Shown: in pieces, positions 7,925-14,283 of the stretch
Layout: every line of letters begins with the position of its first letter
Position numbering within the stretch: position 1 is the stretch's first letter
Position numbers and translations under genes: made by a program
From: Oscillospiraceae bacterium
GTDB lineage: Bacteria > Bacillota > Clostridia > Oscillospirales > Ruminococcaceae
Length of the DNA stretch: 36,005 nt
Reading direction: 5' to 3'
NCBI GenBank assembly: GCA_900768245.1
Contig: CAAGCE010000060.1
Span: 1 to 36,005 of the forward strand
Notes under the pieces: model-generated
Database searches by the model: none
Seen by the model: the letters and a program-made list of their open reading frames with translations, nothing else
What the model was told of the DNA's origin: nothing

Positions 7925-8751
7925 GAAAGCTTTTGAAATATGAGCTTCTTGCGGAAATGCGTAAATATGCCGTGGTTTTTGCGGCAATAATAGGTGCGGC
8001 AGTTTTGTTTTTGGTATTTGACAGGGGACTCAGCAGACTTGGGGATTATGCGATAATCGATATTTTCAGCGGATTTCTTCTTATTGCATTTATTCTGCTG
8101 TGCTTCTTTACACTTGCAATGGTAATCGTAATGTCCTGTGTAAGATTCAAGAAAAATCTTTTCGGTGACGAGGGCTATCTTATGCATACGCTGCCCGTTC
8201 CTGCATGGCAGCATATTGCAGTAAAGATAATTGCAGCGTATATCTGGACTGTTGCAGCCTTGATAGTAATTGTTATCGGTATCTGTATACTTACCTGCAG
8301 CGGCAGCTGGATGACTGATATGTATGAAGGAATGAAAGAAGCATTTGCCGATATATCTGCAGCTGATGATGTTTCGGCAGCACTTTTGATCAGCTATAAG
8401 AGGTTCTTTATTATTTCGGCAGTGTTGTATCCATTGCTTTTGCTTTTATACATATATTTCTGCATTGCCGTGGGAAGTCTTTTCAACAGCCATAAAACAC
8501 TTATGAGCATATTGACATTTGTTGTTGTGAATACAGTCGGACAGATAGTAAGCTCTGTAATTATGGTGATAGGCGGACTTTCAAGCTATATGTCTATGAA
8601 TACTGCAGATATGAATGCCGCAACGGCAGATATGTTCATAAGCAGTTATGGCAAATTGATGTGGGGATCATCGATCTTCTCGGTGATTCTTTATGCAGCT
8701 ATGGCGATAGGTACAAATTACATAATGAGCAAAAAGCTCAATCTCGAATAA
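7918..8751 (+). CDS. ABC transporter permease, six-helix exporter type
   Basis: This 277-aa integral membrane protein has about six hydrophobic segments, including residues ~17-37, ~46-72, ~102-125, ~160-183, ~195-220 and ~245-268. It begins LGKLLKYELLAEMRKY, the typical amphipathic start of BcrB/YtrC-like permeases. Its ATG lies inside the end of the ATPase gene with GGGAGG seven bases upstream, so the two subunits are translationally coupled. It should form the channel with the upstream ATPase. The substrate is not predictable. The downstream lipoprotein gene is likely a further component of the same system. Confidence 0.88.
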   Translation: MLGKLLKYELLAEMRKYAVVFAAIIGAAVLFLVFDRGLSRLGDYAIIDIFSGFLLIAFILLCFFTLAMVIVMSCVRFKKNLFGDEGYLMHTLPVPAWQHIAVKIIAAYIWTVAALIVIVIGICILTCSGSWMTDMYEGMKEAFADISAADDVSAALLISYKRFFIISAVLYPLLLLLYIYFCIAVGSLFNSHKTLMSILTFVVVNTVGQIVSSVIMVIGGLSSYMSMNTADMNAATADMFISSYGKLMWGSSIFSVILYAAMAIGTNYIMSKKLNLE

Positions 8752-8762
8752 GGGGGTAAAAA

Positions 8763-9173
8763 ATGAAGCGTAAAATACTGACAGCTATATTTGCTGTTAT
8801 GATAGCAGTATTTACTTTTACAGCCTGTACCGCAACATCAAGTACAGCCATAATGTGTGTTGAAAACTATGCGGACAATAAGTGGACAATATCATATAAA
8901 AGCCTTAACGGCGAAAAAGGACGCAGTATTTCTGTGCCGGACGGAAGCAAATGCCTTGTTTCGGGCAACATTACAACAGAAAGCGGTACGATTTACGTTA
9001 CCGTCATTGACAGCAGCAAAAATGTGTGCTATACTTCTGATAAGTACAGCGGTAACGGTTCATTTGAATATATGATAGAGGAGGGTGGAAAATATTCCGT
9101 TATCCTCAATGCCGACCACCATTACGGCGGTGCAGAGATAGAATTGGACGTTATCGGAGGACAGAAAAGCTAA
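8763..9173 (+). CDS. Small predicted lipoprotein of the gntR-ABC operon
   Basis: A 136-aa protein with a classic lipoprotein signal peptide: basic MKRK start, hydrophobic core, then a lipobox around FTAC at residues 18-21. The mature part is Ser/Thr/Gly-rich and appears to be a small beta-sandwich. I recognise no specific family. It starts 11 bases after the permease stop with a strong AGGGGGT Shine-Dalgarno. By context it may sit on the outer face of the membrane and bind the ABC system's ligand or protect against an envelope stress. This is inference. Confidence 0.78.
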   Translation: MKRKILTAIFAVMIAVFTFTACTATSSTAIMCVENYADNKWTISYKSLNGEKGRSISVPDGSKCLVSGNITTESGTIYVTVIDSSKNVCYTSDKYSGNGSFEYMIEEGGKYSVILNADHHYGGAEIELDVIGGQKS

Positions 9174-9187
9174 AGGGAAGTATAGAT

Positions 9188-9358
9188 ATGTCAAAAAAAT
9201 CAAGATCGGCAATAATTATTTCTGCCATAAGTACAATATTCTGCGTTGTGATGCTTGTGCTGTGTCTTACGATACATTACAGCTCAACGCTGCTCTGGTC
9301 GATACTTACCGCTGCAAATGCAGTAATACTTGTTGGCTGTATAATTGATAAGAAATAA
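9188..9358 (+). CDS. 56-aa membrane protein at the end of the ABC operon
   Basis: A short gene 14 bases after the lipoprotein stop, preceded by AAAGGGAAG. The product starts MSKKSRSAIIISAISTIFCV and ends CIIDKK. Two hydrophobic segments (about 8-29 and 34-53) separated by a short polar loop predict a helical hairpin with both ends in the cytoplasm. It is followed immediately by the operon terminator, which supports its being the last gene. No family recognised. Confidence 0.62.
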   Translation: MSKKSRSAIIISAISTIFCVVMLVLCLTIHYSSTLLWSILTAANAVILVGCIIDKK

Positions 9359-9361
9359 AAT

Positions 9362-9391
9362 AAGCCTGTGCAGTTCTGATTGCACAGGCTT
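9362..9391 (+). terminator. Bidirectional terminator between convergent operons
   Basis: An 11-bp perfect inverted repeat (AAGCCTGTGCA and TGCACAGGCTT) with an 8-base loop, followed by GTTTATTTT on the plus strand and preceded by an A-rich stretch. It ends the ABC operon and can also serve the minus-strand coiled-coil gene. Confidence 0.88.
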
Positions 9392-9404
9392 GTTTATTTT
9401 ATGT

Positions 9405-9896
9405 TTACTTTTTTGACGCAGAGGAAGGATTTCCGCCGGAAGGAGTGTTTCTTACAGCCTGTCTTGTACGCTTTATGTCGGCAAGATTAGCCTGAAGACA
9501 TTCCTCGGACTGAACGAGAATATCGTCTATGTATTTGTTTGCGGCGTTTCTTATTTCCTTAGCCTTGGACTGAGCCTGGTTAAGTATCTCGATAGCGTGC
9601 TGCTTCGCAGCCTTTGTTATCTCATCGTTGGAGATTATCATTTTTGCACGTTCTTCGGCACGTCTGATTATCTGCTCAGCTTCCTTGTTTGCATCGCTGA
9701 CGATCTCCTGACGGTCGTGAACGATGTGCTTTGCATTTTTTATCTCATTGGGAAGATTAAGGCGCAGGTCATTGATGCAGTCACGCATCTTGTCGCTGTC
9801 GATAATAGCTTTCTTGTTGCTGAACGGAACAGTTGCAGCTTCATCAAGCAGGTCGTCCATCATATCGAGGATCTCATCAATAAGCATATTCGTCAT
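9405..9896 (-). CDS. Coiled-coil cytoplasmic protein downstream of coaD (ATP synthase subunit-like helix)
   Basis: A 163-aa, almost wholly helical, charged protein. Residues ~50-130 form a long coiled coil rich in Ala/Glu/Lys, with EAEQIIRRAEERAKMI resembling ATP synthase b/H-type stalks and DivIVA-like helices. Proteins of this kind often follow coaD in Clostridia and are annotated loosely as ATPases, although no nucleotide-binding motif is present. I chose the ATG at 9896 because GGAAAGGA lies nine bases before it. An ATG nine bases upstream is too close to that site. It is 69 bases after coaD, probably in the rsmD-coaD operon. Function unknown. Confidence 0.8.
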   Translation of the reverse strand: MTNMLIDEILDMMDDLLDEAATVPFSNKKAIIDSDKMRDCINDLRLNLPNEIKNAKHIVHDRQEIVSDANKEAEQIIRRAEERAKMIISNDEITKAAKQHAIEILNQAQSKAKEIRNAANKYIDDILVQSEECLQANLADIKRTRQAVRNTPSGGNPSSASKK

Positions 9897-9965
9897 AAAA
9901 AACATTCCTTTCCGTGCTTTGCATAGGGAACGAGCAAAGCCCATATGAAAAAATTTTTAAGTACA

Positions 9966-10475
9966 TCAGATAAGCTCCGCACCCGAATTTTTCTTAGGCA
10001 CAAGACGTTCGGTAATATCGTGAAGAATACATTCGGGAACAAAATGGCTTATGTCGCCGCCGAAAGAAGCAATCTGCTTGACAACGCTTGAAGAGAGGTA
10101 CATATTTTCCGCACTTGTGGTAAGGAAAACGGTTTCCGCACCGTCATAAAGCATTTTGTTTGCAAGAGCCATCTGAAATTCGTATTCAAAGTCAGATACC
10201 GCACGGAGTCCCTTTATAATTGCGCAGGCACTGACCTGCTTGACATAATCGGCAATAAGACCGTCGCAGATGTCGACAACGACATTATCAAGACCCTCAA
10301 TAGCCTTGTTGATGAACTGAACACGTTCAACAACAGTAAACGACGGATTTTTCACAGCATTTACCGCAACAAGCACTATCACCTTGTCAAAAAGCTTGGA
10401 CGCTCTGCGGAAAATATCCATATGACCGAAAGTAACGGGGTCAAAGCTTCCGGGGCAAACGGCAATTCTTTTCAT
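9966..10475 (-). CDS. coaD: Phosphopantetheine adenylyltransferase
   Basis: This 169-aa enzyme transfers an adenylyl group from ATP to 4'-phosphopantetheine, the penultimate step of coenzyme A synthesis. The N-terminal nucleotidyltransferase motif is clear (PGSFDPVTFGHMDI, with the T/HxGH element as TFGH), as are the RAVSDFEYEFQMA segment and the C-terminal ENMYLSSSVVKQIA with the ISSS/T-type ATP loop. Length matches the family. It starts 11 bases after rsmD with AAGGA upstream. The rsmD-coaD pairing is widespread in Firmicutes and other bacteria. Confidence 0.97.
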   Translation of the reverse strand: MKRIAVCPGSFDPVTFGHMDIFRRASKLFDKVIVLVAVNAVKNPSFTVVERVQFINKAIEGLDNVVVDICDGLIADYVKQVSACAIIKGLRAVSDFEYEFQMALANKMLYDGAETVFLTTSAENMYLSSSVVKQIASFGGDISHFVPECILHDITERLVPKKNSGAELI

Positions 10476-10486
10476 AAAATCATTCC

Positions 10487-11047
10487 TTATTCATCGTCGT
10501 TTTCGTCCCCGAAAGGGATCCTGAAAACAGTGACTTCGATTTTTCCGTATTTGTAGGTCTTGGACTTTTTAAGTCTGCCGTATTCTTCGGGGAGAACAAG
10601 ACCCTTTTCGTGTTCGCAGACAACTATCCCACGGTCGGACATATGCTTTTCAAGAAGAGGAAGAGCCTCATCAAGAGTGCCCTTGCCGTAAGGAGGGTCA
10701 AGAAAAGCAAGGTCAAAGGTCAGGCGGCAGGTCTTAAGGTAGCCAAGGCTGTCCGTGTTAAGGATAGATGCCTGCTGTTCAAAGCCTGTTGCCTTGACAT
10801 TTTCGGCAGTGATCTTTACAGATCTCTGAGCGGAGTCAACAAAAGTGCATCGTCCGGCACCTCTTGAAAGTGCCTCAATACCAAGCTGACCCGAACCCGA
10901 AAAAAGGTCGAGGACCTCAGAACCCTCTATATCAAACTGTACAATTGAAAAAATAGCTTCCTTTACCTTGTCGGTAGTAGGGCGAACGTCCATACCCTCA
11001 AGTGTAATGAGCTTTCTTCCTCTTGCAGAACCTGTAATAACTCTCAT
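10487..11047 (-). CDS. rsmD: 16S rRNA (guanine966-N2)-methyltransferase
   Basis: A 186-aa class I SAM-dependent methyltransferase. The N-terminal MRVITGSARGRKL and RPTTDKVKEAIFSI segments are RsmD hallmarks. The SAM-binding loop reads DLFSGSGQLGIEALSRGA, and the catalytic N-methyltransferase motif is DPPYGKG. It methylates G966 of 16S rRNA in the assembling small subunit. It is the first gene of rsmD-coaD, with a good promoter 40-65 bases upstream and GAGGA before the ATG. Length is normal for the family. Confidence 0.95.
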   Translation of the reverse strand: MRVITGSARGRKLITLEGMDVRPTTDKVKEAIFSIVQFDIEGSEVLDLFSGSGQLGIEALSRGAGRCTFVDSAQRSVKITAENVKATGFEQQASILNTDSLGYLKTCRLTFDLAFLDPPYGKGTLDEALPLLEKHMSDRGIVVCEHEKGLVLPEEYGRLKKSKTYKYGKIEVTVFRIPFGDENDDE

Positions 11048-11083
11048 AATAAAAAATCCTCATATAAAATAAGCTTTCTCTTT

Positions 11084-11112
11084 ATTATAACCTAAAAAAA
11101 ACAGCTTGTCTA
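11084..11112 (-). promoter_or_regulatory. Sigma-A promoter of rsmD-coaD
   Basis: On the minus strand, TAGACA at 11112-11107, a 17-base spacer and TATAAT at 11089-11084, about 37 bases before the rsmD ATG. Confidence 0.78.
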
Positions 11113-11185
11113 TAACTTTTTATAAATATTTTGATTATAATGCCATTTTATTGTCCGTGACCGTCGGCTTTGGCTTTGTATTTTA

Positions 11186-11456
11186 GTTTTTTATTTTTTT
11201 AGGGCAGCCGACTTTTGCTTGGACTGCAGCCGATAATTCACAAAAAGCCAACATTGCAATGACTGCACCCGAGGGCATTGTACCGTAAAAAAGCAAAACA
11301 CCGCAGCATTTGCAGGAAATGTAAATTTGCATTTTTACATTACCCGCAATATGAGCGGAGTTTCGCTTGCTATGTAACGAATACCATTATGCACGGTATA
11401 TGACACGTTTTTAACAGCCTCAGACAAAAGTCAGATCTCAAAATAAAAATAAAAAC
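11186..11456. repeat. AT-tract-bounded palindromic element A
   Basis: Left boundary GTTTTTTATTTTTTT (11186-11200), identical to the left boundary of the element at 16416. Right boundary AAATAAAAATAAAAAC (11441-11456), which is its imperfect inverted repeat. Just inside lies a second inverted repeat, GACTTTTG (11210-11217) with CAAAAGTC (11425-11432). The interior differs from the 16416 element. It may be a decayed repeat or simply AT-rich spacer. Confidence 0.4.
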
Positions 11457-11473
11457 AACAATGCGGTACGGAT

Positions 11474-11665
11474 TTATTCCTTTTCTCTCAGCATTTTTAT
11501 AAGCCCGAACAGCAAAAATACTATCGCAGCAACATCAATAACTGCAAGAATTATCATCAGAACACGGGGAAGTGTAAATCCGATGATATTTGAAATGCTG
11601 AAAAGCAAACCGACAATTCCGCAGTAAATAAGTGACAGAGAGTATAAAATAGACGGCTTTTTCAA
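11474..11665 (-). CDS. 63-aa two-helix membrane protein following flotillin
   Basis: A 63-aa protein with two hydrophobic segments (about residues 8-28 and 34-56), a Lys-containing start and a basic/acidic tail ending MLREKE. It starts three bases after the flotillin stop, so it is almost certainly cotranscribed and may be a membrane partner. Many bacterial flotillins have an NfeD-family membrane protein next to them. This protein is far shorter than NfeD and lacks its soluble OB domain, so it may be an unrelated substitute. No family recognised. Confidence 0.68.
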   Translation of the reverse strand: MKKPSILYSLSLIYCGIVGLLFSISNIIGFTLPRVLMIILAVIDVAAIVFLLFGLIKMLREKE

Positions 11666-11668
11666 GGC

Positions 11669-13288
11669 TTATTCACCGTCCAATGCCGAAAGAACAGGTT
11701 CTTTTGCTTCGGGAACAGGTGCAGGTTCGGACTTCTGAGCCTGTGCAGCGGGTTCAGTTGATTTTGCTGCATTTTCAGCAGCACCTATACCTGCGCCGAT
11801 AGCTCTGCCTGTGAGAATACTGCCCATAAGGTCTTTAAGGGAAATTCCCATTCCGTCAAGCAGACCGCTGGAGATCTGAGCGGTTGAGGTCGTGATGTCG
11901 CTTACAAGCTTTGAAGTGTTGCCCTCGCCGTACATTGTAATGGAATCAATATTTGAAAGCGGCTCGGCAACAGCCTTTGCAATGTCAGGCAGCTTTTCAA
12001 AGTACATCTGGAGAATAGCGGCTTCCTGCATTTTCTGCATAGCGACAGCCTTTTTGTCAAGACCCTCAGCTTCTGCAAGTGCCTTTGCTCTGACAGCTTC
12101 GGCTTCTGCAAGACCCTTGGCTCTGATACCTTCGGCTTCCTGCTCGGCAGAATATTTTGCAGCCTCAGCCTGTGCCTTTGCAGCCTTTGCGGACTGCTCT
12201 GCAAGGTAGTACATAGCCTCGGCTTCTTTCTGCTTAACGGCAAATTCAGCCTCAGCATTCTGTACATCTTCGTATTTCTTGGCTTCCGCTTCTTTCTGAC
12301 GTGTGTAGAGGTCGGCGTCGGCACGCTGCTGCTGTTCAAACTTCTTGGCTTCAGCCTGTTTTCTTACCTCTGCGTCAAGACGGCGTTCCTGAATAGCGAT
12401 CTTCTGAGTTTCAAGCTCGACTTCCTTTTCCTGACGTGCAATATTTGCGTTTGCAGTCGTAATTTCGATCTGCTTACGCTGCTCTTCCTGCTGGATAGTA
12501 TAAGCTGCATCAGCTTCGGCTTTTTTGATGTCGGAGGCTTTTTTCAGTTCAGCCTGCTTGATAGCAAGGTCGTTCTGTTTTGTTGCTATTTCAAGGTTTG
12601 CAGCGACCTTTGCATCATTTGCTTCTTTTTCCGCATTTGCTCTTGCAACAGCAACATCTCTGTCAGCAACGGCACGGGCAATTGAAGCGTCCTTCTGTAT
12701 CTTTGAAATATTATCAATACCAAGGTTGTCGATAACGCCCTGGGAGTCGGTGAAGTTCTGAACGTTGAACGAAACAACGTCAAGACCCATTTTTGCAAGG
12801 TCGGGAGCAGCATTTTCCTTTACCTTGTCAGCAAATTTCTGACGGTTGGAAACCATATCACGAAGCTCCATTGTGCCGACGATCTCACGCATATTACCTT
12901 CAAGAACTTCTCTTGCAACTCCGACGATATAGTTTTTGTCTTTGTTAAGGAAGTTCTGCTGAGCGAGAGCAAGACCCTCAGAGTTAAGTGATACCTTGAC
13001 GTTTACAGCTGCGTCAACGGTAATGTTTATGTAGTCGGCAGTAGGAACGGCTGAAGCAGTTTTGACATCAACGGACATAAGGCTCAGGTCAAGCTTATCA
13101 AGACGTTCAAAGAAAGGTATCTTAACTGAAGCCTTACCGATAACGACCCTTGCTTTTTTTCCTATACCCGAAATGATGTAAGCCTTATCGGGCGGAGCTT
13201 TGACATAACCGCTGGCTAAAATAATAAGCACGATAACTGCGGCGATAATTCCGATAACAATGCCGCTGTGTTCAAGAATGAAAGGCAT
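11669..13288 (-). CDS. floT: Flotillin-like SPFH domain protein
   Basis: A 539-aa protein with an N-terminal membrane segment (about residues 8-28), an SPFH/band 7 domain (about 30-200) and a long coiled coil (about 210-420). The coiled coil is rich in Ala/Glu repeats such as KAQAEAAKYSAEQEAEG and AEAVRAKALAEAEGL, the flotillin signature. A glycine-rich, low-complexity C-terminus follows. Flotillins scaffold functional membrane microdomains and influence membrane fluidity and protease and kinase assembly. The ATG at 13288 is preceded by AAGGGGGA. A longer in-frame reading to 13405 would run through the promoter and is unlikely. B. subtilis FloT is of comparable length and layout. Confidence 0.92.
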   Translation of the reverse strand: MPFILEHSGIVIGIIAAVIVLIILASGYVKAPPDKAYIISGIGKKARVVIGKASVKIPFFERLDKLDLSLMSVDVKTASAVPTADYINITVDAAVNVKVSLNSEGLALAQQNFLNKDKNYIVGVAREVLEGNMREIVGTMELRDMVSNRQKFADKVKENAAPDLAKMGLDVVSFNVQNFTDSQGVIDNLGIDNISKIQKDASIARAVADRDVAVARANAEKEANDAKVAANLEIATKQNDLAIKQAELKKASDIKKAEADAAYTIQQEEQRKQIEITTANANIARQEKEVELETQKIAIQERRLDAEVRKQAEAKKFEQQQRADADLYTRQKEAEAKKYEDVQNAEAEFAVKQKEAEAMYYLAEQSAKAAKAQAEAAKYSAEQEAEGIRAKGLAEAEAVRAKALAEAEGLDKKAVAMQKMQEAAILQMYFEKLPDIAKAVAEPLSNIDSITMYGEGNTSKLVSDITTSTAQISSGLLDGMGISLKDLMGSILTGRAIGAGIGAAENAAKSTEPAAQAQKSEPAPVPEAKEPVLSALDGE

Positions 13289-13324
13289 AAAAAATTCCCC
13301 CTTATTAAAATAATTTGTACTTTT

Positions 13325-13353
13325 ATTATACTGCTTTATTCGACAAAAGTAAA
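13325..13353 (-). promoter_or_regulatory. Sigma-A promoter of the flotillin operon
   Basis: On the minus strand, TTTACT at 13353-13348, a 17-base spacer and TATAAT at 13330-13325. It lies 37 bases before the flotillin start and inside the unlikely longer reading frame. Confidence 0.68.
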
Positions 13354-13431
13354 TAAAAAACAGCTTAAATATTAATATTCGTTTGTTATGTAGAATATTC
13401 TGCAAAAAATTAACTATATTGCATAAACAAG

Positions 13432-13460
13432 ACGCTGCCGACTTTATTTGACGGCAGCGT
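13432..13460 (-). terminator. Terminator of spoIIR
   Basis: A 9-bp inverted repeat, ACGCTGCCG and CGGCAGCGT, eight bases after the spoIIR stop. On the minus strand it is followed by CTTGTTTATG, a short T-rich tract. Confidence 0.75.
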
Positions 13461-13467
13461 GTTTATA

Positions 13468-14109
13468 TTATTTGTTTTTCAGATAGTCAGCAAGCTTTTG
13501 TATTAGATCGGCAAAGTAAAAACGCACCTCATAATTGCTTGGATTTCTTATTATTTCGACCTCTTCTTCCGTAAGCGCACCGTCGGAAATAGCGGCTTCA
13601 AGAACTTCGTCCGTGTTTGTCACGGCAGGCAGACAAAGCTTCGGGAACATTACGCACCACCAGTTATGTCCCTCAGCTTTGCCGATACAAATTCTGAGAG
13701 CATTATATTTTCCCTCGGGAAGAGTGGCAGTACCGTAAACTCGGCTGTCAAAATCCATTTCTGTAACTTCGCATACAACATCATAAGTATAGCCGTTTTC
13801 TTTTATGACCTGCTCTGCAATGCGTTGGAAATCATCAAGATGCTCCCTTGCTTCATCAGCAGCCTGTTCCGCTGTCATATTTCCGCTGAATAACGTTCCG
13901 CTTTCTTCAAGCACCGTATTGCGCACCTTTAATTTAAGTGACTGATCCTCGTCCGAATCCGAATTTGCAAGTATATGAAGTCGGAATACATCTTCCGATA
14001 TTTCATTTCTGTTTTCAGCCGATACACATACGCTCTGTGCAAAAACTGCCGCAAGTATACCGATAAGAAGTGCTGCTTCAAATAAAACCGTATTGATCCT
14101 TGTTTTCAT
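13468..14109 (-). CDS. spoIIR: Stage II sporulation protein R
   Basis: A 213-aa secreted signalling protein. An N-terminal hydrophobic segment (about residues 10-32) is followed by the family signature RLHILANSDSDEDQSLKLKV and later by GHNWWCVMFPKLCLPA. In Bacillus and Clostridia, SpoIIR is made in the forespore under sigma-F, exported into the intermembrane space and triggers SpoIIGA to activate sigma-E in the mother cell. It is monocistronic here with its own terminator. The ATG has AAAGGA nine bases upstream, and a sigma-F-like promoter lies 43-71 bases before it. This gene shows that the organism descends from, or is, a spore former. Confidence 0.93.
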   Translation of the reverse strand: MKTRINTVLFEAALLIGILAAVFAQSVCVSAENRNEISEDVFRLHILANSDSDEDQSLKLKVRNTVLEESGTLFSGNMTAEQAADEAREHLDDFQRIAEQVIKENGYTYDVVCEVTEMDFDSRVYGTATLPEGKYNALRICIGKAEGHNWWCVMFPKLCLPAVTNTDEVLEAAISDGALTEEEVEIIRNPSNYEVRFYFADLIQKLADYLKNK

Positions 14110-14151
14110 TTTATACCGTCCTTTACAGTGTTTTTTACTGTGTTCGGTTTG

Positions 14152-14180
14152 ATTATTGCCATATTTTTCTTGGTATATTC
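14152..14180 (-). promoter_or_regulatory. Candidate sigma-F promoter of spoIIR
   Basis: On the minus strand, GAATA at 14180-14176 (close to the sigma-F -35 GYWTA), a 15-base spacer, then GGCAATAAT at 14160-14152, which fits the GGNNANANT -10 form. No sigma-A TATAAT is seen in this interval on the minus strand. Confidence 0.5.
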
Positions 14181-14218
14181 AATATTTACTTTGTTTACAG
14201 AAAATATTTATACTGCAC

Positions 14219-14247
14219 TTTTTAAGAATCTGCGGATAGTGTATAAT
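14219..14247 (+). promoter_or_regulatory. Weak sigma-A promoter of the GH3 gene
   Basis: TATAAT at 14242-14247, with only a poor -35 (TTTTTA) 17 bases upstream. This may imply activator dependence. Start of translation is 37 bases downstream. Confidence 0.42.
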
Positions 14248-14283
14248 TATGATGATTTATCAATGTTGAAAGGAGATATGTAT

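Larger units (their letters stand above)
11048..11473. other. 426-bp intergenic region upstream of rsmD
   Basis: No gene is visible here on either strand. It contains the rsmD promoter at 11084-11112 and a repeat-like stretch at 11186-11456 bounded by AT tracts in opposite orientation. Small hairpins include TGTAAA/TTTACA near 11330. No clear terminator for the flotillin operon is seen. Confidence 0.6.
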
